From Phyllobacterium bourgognense (GTDB taxonomy: Bacteria > Pseudomonadota > Alphaproteobacteria > Rhizobiales > Rhizobiaceae), in assembly GCF_003337575.1 (NCBI RefSeq), contig NZ_QPJM01000017.1:50679-114678 (forward strand): a stretch of 64,000 bases of DNA. Reading direction: 5' to 3'. The stretch's first letter is position 1, and every line of letters starts with the position of its first letter. Shown piece after piece: positions 27,161-34,765 of this stretch. Both the position numbers and the translations under genes were made by a program. The notes below the pieces were generated by a model that was not told the DNA's origin, did no database searches, and saw only the letters and a list, made by a program, of their open reading frames with translations.

Positions 27161-28254
27161 TGATCGTCTCCGGGCAATTTGCGATTGTTTGGATAAGCCG
27201 TTCTCACGCGATATCCCCTTCCTATTCTGTTATCGTGGCGAATATAGACAAAAACGTTGAATGTCGTACGGACGTAAGGCCTGCTATCGCCAGTTGCTTG
27301 ATAAACTTCTCTACCTGTCGGGTGCTCAAACCGCATATTCAACGTCGCCTCGTTCCGTTCTCCACTTGCAACAGCGTCTACGATTGCCTGATTGTTCTCC
27401 AAAACCTTGTTAACCATGTCATTGGCTTTGGCCTGATTTTCAAAACTTCCATAGGCCTCACTCCATTTGGTTACTGTATAGCGCGGCGTTTCTCTTCGGG
27501 AATAGTCTCCACGCATACGAGCTTTAAGCGACTCATCGCTTTGCGCTATGTGGCGGCTCTTGGTATGTCCGATTCCAATAGGTACCTCCTCTTCATCTAA
27601 ATCGACTGAGTAGCGCTTGGAATCTCCTTTGTCTTGTACGAGCTTTACCGGCGTGCCATCTGGCGCCTTCGGGCCAGTGTCGGGTTTCTTAGCAGGCAAA
27701 GCCGCGCCAAAACGACCGCCTCTGGCGGCGGTGCCCTCCGGCTTTTCCCTGGCCCTTCGATCGAACGCCTCCTGCGTGAGCGGCTTGCCACTTGCGCCGC
27801 CTCCCCCGCTATCCGTCCATTGCCCGCCGTCGGGGTTTCCCGCTGAAACGCGCGGCTGGTCGGGATTGTACTTGCGGTACCAGATCTGGAACGGCTCATA
27901 GAGCGTCGAGTGGCTTTTCAGCTCCGCGTTTTCTTCGCGCAGCCGCGCCAGCCACCGGCAGTTGTAGTCGTTTTGGGGCGACCGTTTCAGCGCCTCGATC
28001 AGCACCTCATTGGCCTTGATGTTCCACAAGAGCCTATGCTGGTTGGAATAGTCCTTGTCCGGCATGGCGTCGGCGGGCAGGCTCTTCACCTGCCCCACCC
28101 TTGCGGATGGCAGCATCGGAAACGTCACCACCGAGATTTCCCAAAGGTCCGCCTCGTGGATATGGCGGATGCCGCCGCCATCCGCTTTGGCCTTGATCGT
28201 CTTGAAGCCGATGGAAAGGCCATCGATGGCGCCCGAACGCATCAGTTCCAGCAC
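27157..28254 (-). CDS. Displaced cassette: gp4 C-terminal segment, prefix and RNase A-like toxin tip
   Basis: From GTG 28254 (ATG 28242 also fits, with GGA ahead of it) the frame encodes gp4 residues from EVLELM onward, including the catalytic-serine and glutamate regions but not the histidine region, so it cannot be a working protease. Then come the prefix (NIKANEV at 78-84, PDQPRVSAGNPDGGQWT at 131-147), linker GPKAPDGT (194-201) and a 150-residue tip: GIGHTKSRHI (His230, His235), SDESLKARMRG, GSFENQAKANDMVNKVLENN and GYRVRTAYPN. This order matches the bacterial CdiA-CT RNase A-like domain. A preceding in-frame TAA belongs to the upstream immunity gene, so the cassette was joined exactly behind it. 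The tip looks intact. Confidence 0.8.
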   Translation of the reverse strand: MLELMRSGAIDGLSIGFKTIKAKADGGGIRHIHEADLWEISVVTFPMLPSARVGQVKSLPADAMPDKDYSNQHRLLWNIKANEVLIEALKRSPQNDYNCRWLARLREENAELKSHSTLYEPFQIWYRKYNPDQPRVSAGNPDGGQWTDSGGGGASGKPLTQEAFDRRAREKPEGTAARGGRFGAALPAKKPDTGPKAPDGTPVKLVQDKGDSKRYSVDLDEEEVPIGIGHTKSRHIAQSDESLKARMRGDYSRRETPRYTVTKWSEAYGSFENQAKANDMVNKVLENNQAIVDAVASGERNEATLNMRFEHPTGREVYQATGDSRPYVRTTFNVFVYIRHDNRIGRGYRVRTAYPNNRKLPGDDQ

Positions 28255-28275
28255 TTCCGCTGCGGTGATGAAAGC

Positions 28276-28674
28276 TTAGTTTCCGTTGACAATAGAAATA
28301 GTTGGCAATTCATAGCAAATAACATCAATAATATCATTTGAGGTCGATATTATTATATGCTTGGAATCCTCAAGTTCGATACCATGCTTTTGCTCAGAAA
28401 TCCATTTTATATATTTAGAATTCTTGCACTCAACAAATACATACTGAAGTAAATCTTTCTCACTTAACTCTCCAATTAACAGTAATCTATCGCTTTCGTC
28501 GCATTTTCTGTACGACAACACCCATTCCGGCCATTCTATTCGATATATTACTTTATTTTCATCTTCAATGATTACCAAAAACCCATTCTGATCGTCATGT
28601 ATTTCATTTAACTCGAAACGACCTTTATACTCTATACCTTTTATTGAAAAATATTCCTGTGAATTATCAATCAT
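28276..28674 (-). CDS. Immunity protein (imm A) of the gp4-fused toxin
   Basis: A 132-residue acidic, AT-rich protein overlapping the fusion gene's stop by eight bases (ATGATTGA). It contains EYKGRFELNEI, VIYRIEWPEWVLSYRKCDES and SNDIIDVICYELP. No signal peptide, so it acts in the cytosol, as an immunity protein to a nuclease-type toxin should. A close paralogue lies at 26244-26642. The strong AT bias against the GC-rich GTA genes suggests recent transfer. Confidence 0.75.
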   Translation of the reverse strand: MIDNSQEYFSIKGIEYKGRFELNEIHDDQNGFLVIIEDENKVIYRIEWPEWVLSYRKCDESDRLLLIGELSEKDLLQYVFVECKNSKYIKWISEQKHGIELEDSKHIIISTSNDIIDVICYELPTISIVNGN

Positions 28675-30241
28675 ATCTCACCTTTATGCGTTTTTTTCCA
28701 ATTTGGAATTCTAATGTAGGCCTGTCTTTTCTACTCCTTAACCGCACAACGATCGTGCTTCCATCCGGCAACTTACCCACCTTAACACCATCTGGATATA
28801 CTCTAACGTCAGAGGGATTGAATTCGCCAAAATCTTTCTCGGCCTGAACCATGCCCCCATGCTTTACCCATTGAGTCGTCCGACCTTTCGTGTTGCCGTC
28901 CCTAGCCTCGTTGACCGGAGGTAGTTGTGGCCGATTGGGCCGTGGTAGCGGCACTTCCAGAAGCTCGCGATGTCGGCTTGGCGGCTCATTATTTAACGCG
29001 GGGCCGCCATTGTGTCCGAATGCTTGGCGGTTTAGCTCCTGTATTCTCCCTTCCGCTTCCCGGGCTCTGAACTCGTTGTAACGTATTGCGCCTTCGACGC
29101 CCTCATATGCTCCAGGCCGGGGTTGCCAGTTCGGATCGCGTTGTCGCACCTGGCCGATTGCGTTATCTGCTTCTCTCCCAGAGCGGTCCAGCCGCAGCGC
29201 CTGTTCAGGCGTTATTTCCACATTGCGGCCAGCAATATTTCGTATTATCGGGCCGCCACCGCGACGCCCGCCGCCCCGGCTTTGCACCGATTGCACCCGC
29301 GTGCCATCCGGCGCTTTCGGGCCAGCGTCAGGTTTCTTCGCGGGCAAGGCCCCACTAAAACGCCCGCCTCTTGAGGCAGTGCCGTCGGGCTTTTCCTTGG
29401 GCCCACCCGATCTTCGATCGAACGCCTCCTGCGACAGCGGCTTGCCACTCGCGCCGCCACCCCCGCCATCCGTCCATTGCCCGCCATCGGGGTTTCCCGC
29501 TGAAACACGCGGCTGGTCGGGACTGTACTTCCTCACCCATATCTGAAATGGCTCGTAAAACGTCGAGTGGCTTTTCAGCCCCGCGTTTTCTTCGCGCAGC
29601 CGCGCCAGCCACCGGCAGTTGTAGTCGCTCTGCGGCGACCGTTTCAGCGCCTCGATCAGCACCTCATTGGCCTTGATGTTCCACAGCAGCCTGTGCTGGT
29701 TCGAATAGTCCCTGTCCGGCATGGCATCGGCGGGCAGCGGCTCAAGACTCTTCACCTGCCCGACCCGCGCCGATGGCAACATCGGAAAGGTCACCACCGA
29801 GATTTCCCAAAGGTCCGCCTCGTGGATATGGCGGATGCCGCCGCCATCCGCCTTGGCCTTGATCGTCTTGAAGCCGATGGAAAGCCCATCTATGGCGCCG
29901 GAGCGCATCAGCTCCAGCACTTCGGAAGCCTTGGCGACACCTTTCGCCAGCTTGCCCTCGACATAGAGCCCGCGCTTGTCCTCGCGAACCTCCGTCCATG
30001 TGCCGATGGGCTGGTTCGGATCGTGCTGCCACAGCATGCGGATGCCGGCGGCGCCACGTGTCTGAATCGACTTCAGGAACGCCCCGGCCTCGATCGCATC
30101 CTTGCCGAGATCGACCTCGCCGAACAGGCTGGCATAGCCGGAAAAACTGCCATCTTCCGCCACGGCCTCTACGGTCAATCCCGTGTACTTCTTCTCGAGG
30201 CGCGGCAGAAATCGTCTGTTTGTTCCCGGTTCAACGAACAT
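28667..30241 (-). CDS. HK97/GTA gp4 prohead protease fused to a C-terminal polymorphic toxin
   Basis: From ATG 30241 (overlapping the upstream gene by 11 bases) the protein has 524 residues; ordinary gp4 proteases have about 180-200. Residues 1-165 are the protease with the catalytic regions RMLWQHDPNQPIG (His73), GAIDGLSIGFK (Ser121) and ADLWEISVVTFP (Glu146), matching the HK97 His/Ser/Glu order. Then come the prefix (NIKANEV 188-194; PDQPRVSAGNPDGGQWT 241-257), linker GPKAPDGT (307-314), a second block (RDPNWQPRPGAYEGVEG 368-384), GHNGGPALN and a tip at about 445-524 ending LPDGSTIVVRLRS...RPTLEFQ...IKVRY. That ending resembles small RNase toxins of the BECR group, but I cannot name the family. 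An immunity gene overlaps the stop. Confidence 0.85.
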   Translation of the reverse strand: MFVEPGTNRRFLPRLEKKYTGLTVEAVAEDGSFSGYASLFGEVDLGKDAIEAGAFLKSIQTRGAAGIRMLWQHDPNQPIGTWTEVREDKRGLYVEGKLAKGVAKASEVLELMRSGAIDGLSIGFKTIKAKADGGGIRHIHEADLWEISVVTFPMLPSARVGQVKSLEPLPADAMPDRDYSNQHRLLWNIKANEVLIEALKRSPQSDYNCRWLARLREENAGLKSHSTFYEPFQIWVRKYSPDQPRVSAGNPDGGQWTDGGGGGASGKPLSQEAFDRRSGGPKEKPDGTASRGGRFSGALPAKKPDAGPKAPDGTRVQSVQSRGGGRRGGGPIIRNIAGRNVEITPEQALRLDRSGREADNAIGQVRQRDPNWQPRPGAYEGVEGAIRYNEFRAREAEGRIQELNRQAFGHNGGPALNNEPPSRHRELLEVPLPRPNRPQLPPVNEARDGNTKGRTTQWVKHGGMVQAEKDFGEFNPSDVRVYPDGVKVGKLPDGSTIVVRLRSRKDRPTLEFQIGKKRIKVRYD

Positions 30242-30599
30242 TGGCGATATCCCTCTCGTCGGAGGGATTTTTGTCGATTTGCGGAGGTTTCGGTTCACCG
30301 ATGCGCGCGGCGATGCGGGCAAAAATGCCGAGCGCCGTCCAGGCGGCGAGGCTTGCCGCCGTCGCCCCCATCAGCATTAATTCGGTTTTCCCGAGCTCAC
30401 CACCAATGTCGAGTTCGGCAGCGATCTTGATCCCGGCTACGCCGCCGAAGGCAAGGCCGCAGACAATGCCGACGATGAAGCGGATGGCCGCTTCGCTCTT
30501 GTCGCGCGGCAGCATGTAGGCGAGGGAGACGGCAGAGCCTGCAATAGCGCCCGCCGCCTTTGCCGCCAGTATCCAGGCGGCATCGGACCAGTGTGTCAT
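30231..30599 (-). CDS. DUF6107-like small membrane protein (position of GTA g3.5)
   Basis: A 122-residue protein from ATG 30599, two bases after the portal stop; the frame continues upstream only as a shadow of the portal gene. Three hydrophobic segments are visible (AAWILAAKAAGAIAGSAVSL, FIVGIVCGLAFGGVAGIKIA, LMLMGATAASLAAWTALGIF), with a charged tail. Proteins of this kind sit between portal and protease in rhizobial GTA-like clusters. Function unknown; it overlaps the protease start by 11 bases. Confidence 0.8.
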   Translation of the reverse strand: MTHWSDAAWILAAKAAGAIAGSAVSLAYMLPRDKSEAAIRFIVGIVCGLAFGGVAGIKIAAELDIGGELGKTELMLMGATAASLAAWTALGIFARIAARIGEPKPPQIDKNPSDERDIANVR

Positions 30600-30600
30600 C

Positions 30601-31770
30601 TTATTCTCCCTGATTTTTTGGGGCGTAGCCGACTGCTTCACGTTTCTCCTCATCGCTGAGGAACGGCGCAGCGCCGATCCGCTGCCACAAGGCATCGCGC
30701 TCCTGTGAGAGCCCGTCGACGCGGTCGAGATCGGGCTCGATCCGCAGCTCATTGCCGAAGACCGGACCGAGCCAGGCAGCGAAAGCTTTGGCTGTGCGTG
30801 TCACCATCGGGATCACCGTCAGCCGGTAAAAGGCGCGGTTGGCCTCGGCATAGTTGGCGTAGGTGTTGTCGCCGGGAATGCCGAGCAGCATGGGCGGAAT
30901 GCCGAAAGCCAGGGCGATATCGCGGCTTGCCGTGTTCTTGGCGGCGATGAAATCCATATCGAGCGGCGACAGTCCCATGGATTTCCAGTCGAGCCCGCCT
31001 TCCAGGAGCAATGGACGACCAGCCTTTGCCGCACCGGTATAACCCTCTTCCAACTCGCCTTTCAGCCGTTCGAACTGATCTTCCGTCAGGTGGCTGGTTT
31101 CACCCGGCGCATAAACGAGCGCTCCTGAGGGCCGTGCCGAATTGTCGAGCAGCGCCTTGTTCCACGAGCCGGAAGCGTTGTGGATATCCAGCGCCATAAG
31201 CGCGGCTTCGAGCGGCGCGAAGCCGTAATGATCATCTAGCGGATGGAAGAGCTTCAGGTGCAGTCCGCGCCCCTCATCAAGCGGGATCGTGCGCTTCTGC
31301 GCGCCGACGCCGTAGTTCAGCGCAATCGGCCAGCCATTGTCATCGGCAAGGATACGAACGCGATCGGGCCGCAAGAGATGCAGCTCGCTCGCCCCGCCGC
31401 CGCTCTGCACCCGCTCCACATAGGCGTTGCCGGAGAGCAGCAGGTGGCCATACAGCGCCTCGAGGAAGCTCGCGCCGTCGGTGCCGCGATGCGGGTTGGT
31501 CAGAAGATCGAGCAGTGGATGCTCGCTGTGCTCCGTCTTGCCCTCATAGAGCAGCCAGGGTGTCGCGCCGGCCGCTTCCGCCAGATGGCGGACGCAGCGG
31601 TAGGCAACGGGATTGCGCATGAAACCTTGCCGCGAAAGCCCGACATAACCGCTCTGCGACCAGCGCGCCTCGCGGTCGAATTGCAAGGCGACAAAGCCCT
31701 GCGCCGACTTCTGCTGCAGATACGGGTTCTCATTCGCGGCGCGTCGGCGCCACGGCCAGTTGAGTGCCAT
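30601..31770 (-). CDS. Portal protein, HK97/GTA gp3 family
   Basis: A portal protein of about 389 residues starting at MALNWPWRR (ATG 31770); 19 further residues from 31827 are possible. Typical segments are NPVAYRCVRHLAEAAGATPW, DPLSGNAYVERV-like LLLSGNAYVERV, FHPLDDHYGFAPLEAALMAL and FGIPPMLLGIPGDNTYANY. It forms the dodecameric vertex ring for DNA packaging. It follows the terminase gene and is tightly linked to the DUF6107-like gene. Confidence 0.94.
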   Translation of the reverse strand: MALNWPWRRRAANENPYLQQKSAQGFVALQFDREARWSQSGYVGLSRQGFMRNPVAYRCVRHLAEAAGATPWLLYEGKTEHSEHPLLDLLTNPHRGTDGASFLEALYGHLLLSGNAYVERVQSGGGASELHLLRPDRVRILADDNGWPIALNYGVGAQKRTIPLDEGRGLHLKLFHPLDDHYGFAPLEAALMALDIHNASGSWNKALLDNSARPSGALVYAPGETSHLTEDQFERLKGELEEGYTGAAKAGRPLLLEGGLDWKSMGLSPLDMDFIAAKNTASRDIALAFGIPPMLLGIPGDNTYANYAEANRAFYRLTVIPMVTRTAKAFAAWLGPVFGNELRIEPDLDRVDGLSQERDALWQRIGAAPFLSDEEKREAVGYAPKNQGE

Positions 31771-31860
31771 GGGGGAGTCTTTCTGTTGTGTGAAAAGCGT
31801 CAGTTTTGCGGAAAACCGCCTACGCATCGTGCGCGACGAAGTTCCGGCATAGCGTGAATG

Positions 31861-33159
31861 TCACCCCACCACCCGTATCCTCGGGCTGCCATCGCGGCGG
31901 CGCAGGAGATCGCTGAGGGCCCAGACCAGCGCGTCCACCCGATCCGGCGAACGCCCGTTCGACAAGCCATTATGAGCGAAGTCGCACATTTCATCCTCCA
32001 GCAGGGGAAAGCGCGCCGCATGGCGCACCCTGCCTTGTTCGTAGAGTGCTGCAATCGGCTCGGCCCGCAGCGCCTTGCCGCGATTGGCCCGCACCGAACG
32101 CACGGGAACGCTGTCGTCCTCCGCTGCAATCACCGCGGCGACCATATCGCCACCCTGATTGACCTCGGCAATGATCAAATCGGCCTCCAGCCTGTGAAAC
32201 AGCGCGATCGCCCGTCTCGCCCATTCATGCGGCTTGGCCGGTGCGAAACTCTCGTCAGCAAGCACCCAGGCCATGCCGTTCTCATCGAGACCGGCAGCAA
32301 CGATGCCGCAAGCATCGGATTTCTTTGTTGCGCTAGCCGGAGGATCGATAGCGACGACGATCCGCTTCAGCTCCGGCACGTCTGAGGAGAACACGTTCTC
32401 CATCATCAGCCGGGACCACAGCGCGTCCGGGCTCTCCTCGATCAGCTCGCCATCGAGTTCCTGCCGCCCGAGCCGGGTACCGCCATAAAGCCCATTCACA
32501 TGCTTGACGAAACCGGGCGCAAGATTGGCGGCATTTTCCTGCATTTTCATGCGGCGCACACGAATTGCCGGATCGGCGAGCATATTCTTGAGCAATGGCA
32601 GCGGCCTTGGCGTCGTCGTCACGACCTGCCGCGGGTTGAGCCCAAGGCGTAGGCCGAATTGCAGCATATCCCAGGTCTCCTGCACATGTTTCCATTTTGC
32701 AATCTCGTCGCACCAGGCGGCGTCAAATTGCGGGCCGCGCAGACTGTCCGGGTCTTCCGATGAAAACATTGACGCCGTGGCGCCGTTTGACCAAACGAGA
32801 CGCCGCCGTGTCATCTCGTAGCGTGGTCTCTCTGCGCGGGACACCTTCATGATACCCGACGGCCCGTCGATCATGACTTCGCGCACATCCGCCAATGTCT
32901 CGCCGACCAGCGCGATGTTGCATGAACCACGCGTAGCGAACGGCCGGTAGTTTTGTGCGACGCCGTTGACCCATTCCGCGCCTATCCGGGTCTTGCCGGA
33001 GCCGCGCCCGCCAAGGATCAGCCATGTCTGCCATTCACCGTGCGGCGGTTGTTGCGCCGTCCGTCCCTGGCAAATCCACTCCCGTTCGAGCGCTACCGAT
33101 TCCCTTTCGTTAAAGTTCTTTCTGGACCAGTTCTCTTGCGCGACTGTCAGCAAGTTCAT
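31861..33159 (-). CDS. Terminase large subunit (GTA gp2)
   Basis: A packaging ATPase/nuclease of about 432 residues. The ATPase has Walker A GGRGSGKTRIGAEW and a conserved segment GSCNIALVGETLADVREVM; the C-terminal nuclease shows VVAIDPPASATKKSDACGIV, DLIIAEVNQGGDMV and DRVDALVWALSDLL with the acidic residues expected of an RNase H-like fold. The ATG at 33159 is chosen for AAAGGA just upstream; ATGs at 33171 and 33174 are alternatives. It overlaps the gp1-like gene by 50 bases. Confidence 0.94.
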   Translation of the reverse strand: MNLLTVAQENWSRKNFNERESVALEREWICQGRTAQQPPHGEWQTWLILGGRGSGKTRIGAEWVNGVAQNYRPFATRGSCNIALVGETLADVREVMIDGPSGIMKVSRAERPRYEMTRRRLVWSNGATASMFSSEDPDSLRGPQFDAAWCDEIAKWKHVQETWDMLQFGLRLGLNPRQVVTTTPRPLPLLKNMLADPAIRVRRMKMQENAANLAPGFVKHVNGLYGGTRLGRQELDGELIEESPDALWSRLMMENVFSSDVPELKRIVVAIDPPASATKKSDACGIVAAGLDENGMAWVLADESFAPAKPHEWARRAIALFHRLEADLIIAEVNQGGDMVAAVIAAEDDSVPVRSVRANRGKALRAEPIAALYEQGRVRHAARFPLLEDEMCDFAHNGLSNGRSPDRVDALVWALSDLLRRRDGSPRIRVVG

Positions 33160-33571
33160 CGATCCTTTCATCAATGCGTTTCAGGACGGCGCGAAGCTCA
33201 TCGGCACTCAGGCTACCCACGGTTTGCGCTCTTGTTGTTGCAAAGCGCTCTTGTAGATCGCTCACGCGTTCAATGGTGCGGGCAAGAAGCGCCAGGGCAT
33301 CGAGCCTCACCTTGCCCGAAGCTTCTTGATCCAACGAGGAAAGCGTATCCAGTTCTTTACGCAGCAGATCCATGATCCGCTGGGCCAAACGTAACTGCCG
33401 GTTTCCCTGTTGCATATCGCTATACGACAGACCGTCGCGTTTGAGCGCTCGCAGGAACTGGCCTTCAGTCAGCCCGAGCAGCGGCACGATTTCGGCGGCG
33501 GATACGCCATATTCGCGGCACAGCGCAAATGCGCTTCGCCGGCGCATGGCGGCGGCAAAATTGACTATCAT
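33110..33571 (-). CDS. GTA gp1-like small terminase/packaging protein
   Basis: A 153-residue helical protein in the place of RcGTA gp1, first gene of the structural cluster. The N-terminal part has a helix-turn-helix-like segment (FALCREYGVSAAEIVPLLGL), followed by a long coiled-coil-like region (RLAQRIMDLLRKELDTLSSL ... RIDERIDELADSRAREL). It probably recruits the terminase to DNA. The gene overlaps gp2. Upstream to 33740 is only about 170 bases, which should contain the cluster promoter. Confidence 0.82.
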   Translation of the reverse strand: MIVNFAAAMRRRSAFALCREYGVSAAEIVPLLGLTEGQFLRALKRDGLSYSDMQQGNRQLRLAQRIMDLLRKELDTLSSLDQEASGKVRLDALALLARTIERVSDLQERFATTRAQTVGSLSADELRAVLKRIDERIDELADSRARELVQKEL

Positions 33572-33741
33572 GGATTGTCCTTGGAAGAAGACCGAAATTG
33601 ATCCACGCGTCTCCGGCTAACCGGCCCGCGAAGTGTTGGACTCACATTTCCGACGATGACCAAAACCTATAGGACATCCGTTACGCAGTCAAGGATTATT
33701 TTCCTAGTCTGGATCTTTTTCTATTTGCGCTTGGCTGTGTT

Positions 33742-33866
33742 GAGATTCAGGTCAGGACGCGCCGAAAATCGTGATTTTCGAGAACCGGAGCGCAGCGTAC
33801 TTTAAGGCACGTGAGCACCGGATCGCAGAAAAGCGCCATTTGCGGGCCCGTCCTGGCGTGAATATC
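33742..33866. repeat. Bru-RS/RIME-like element, copy 4 (upstream of the GTA cluster)
   Basis: About 125 bp with inverted ends (GATTCAGGTCAGGACG and CGTCCTGGCGTGAATATC) and the common core. It runs into the last codons of the LysE-type gene and may act as a transcription barrier between that gene and the GTA promoter region. With copy 2 it roughly brackets the GTA cluster. Confidence 0.85.
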
Positions 33867-34497
33867 ACGCTGCCGCCTTCTTCCAGCTCAGTGCCAACAG
33901 CCCTGCCCCGATCATCAACGATCCGCCTGTCTGGTTGACGATACGCTGGACCTTCGGCTTCCGGATGGTCTGGCGCGCCATCGATGCCATCACGGCGTAG
34001 GTTGCTGCATTCAGTGTTGCGAGAACGAGGAAGGTCGTTTCGAAGATCACCATCTGCGTGAAGATGGGGCGGGTCGTATCGAGGAACTGCGGCAGGAAAG
34101 CCACGAAGAAAATAATGCTCTTGGGATTGAGGGCAGTGACCACGTAGGCGTGGAGAAAGATGCGGTGGGCCTTCTCGTTCTTTTCCGGCGTTTCGCCGGT
34201 TTCAGGATTGGCGATCGGCGCACGCCAGAGCTTGATGCCAAGATAGATAAGGTAGGCGGCACCAACCCATTTCAGCACGGTGAAGATCGCTGCCGATGCC
34301 GCGAGCAAGGCGCCAAGTCCAAGCATGGAGGCCGTCATCGCAGTGAAATCACCGAGCGCAACACCCGCAACCGTCGCCGCCGCAAAGCGTCGGCCATGGC
34401 CAAGCGCATAGGAGATGACGAGAAGGATCGTCGGACCCGGAATAGCGAGAAGAATTGCCGATGCTGCAACGAATGCCAGCCAATGCTCAATGGACAT
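33865..34497 (-). CDS. LysE/RhtB family amino acid exporter
   Basis: A 210-residue inner membrane protein starting at ATG 34497, where GGGAG lies nine bases upstream. It has the family signature LLAIPGPTILLVISYALGHG near the N-terminus, six hydrophobic segments and ALNPKSIIFFVAFLPQFLD in the middle. The substrate (homoserine, threonine, lysine or another small molecule) cannot be told from sequence. Its 3' end touches a repeat element. Confidence 0.92.
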   Translation of the reverse strand: MSIEHWLAFVAASAILLAIPGPTILLVISYALGHGRRFAAATVAGVALGDFTAMTASMLGLGALLAASAAIFTVLKWVGAAYLIYLGIKLWRAPIANPETGETPEKNEKAHRIFLHAYVVTALNPKSIIFFVAFLPQFLDTTRPIFTQMVIFETTFLVLATLNAATYAVMASMARQTIRKPKVQRIVNQTGGSLMIGAGLLALSWKKAAA

Positions 34498-34765
34498 GCC
34501 TATGCTCCCATCTGGAAAAATGACACCAATCCACCGGGCAGGCGCAATTGCAAGTGGAAACTTTTTGGCAACAGTCCCGGTCAAATCTCCATATCGGAAG
34601 CGCTTGCCCTTGTGACATTAATCACAAAGGCGGTATTCTTTTTGCGGGACGAAATGACCATATTAGAGCTTAAACAGCCGCTTCAAGAAGCTGTTAAGTG
34701 ATATCCGCTAAACCATGTGCCTTCAGGGGCAAGCATGGCTTAGCACAGGGCAGGCAAGAAGTTTG

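Noticed and set aside
27157..28254. RNase A-like cassette as a plain pseudogene of gp4
   Set aside because: Although the protease part is truncated, prefix, linker and tip are intact and the immunity gene overlaps its stop by 4 bases.
31800..32224. Minus-strand frames within the terminase gene
   Set aside because: They are alternative-frame shadows of the terminase C-terminus without domain features.
13193..33571. Ordinary integrated prophage
   Set aside because: No integrase, repressor, replication genes, tRNA gene or direct-repeat attachment sites seen at the borders; gene order matches RcGTA.
33742..33866. IS element or transposon end
   Set aside because: The same short element occurs at many sites without any transposase and matches the Bru-RS/RIME type of non-coding repeat.
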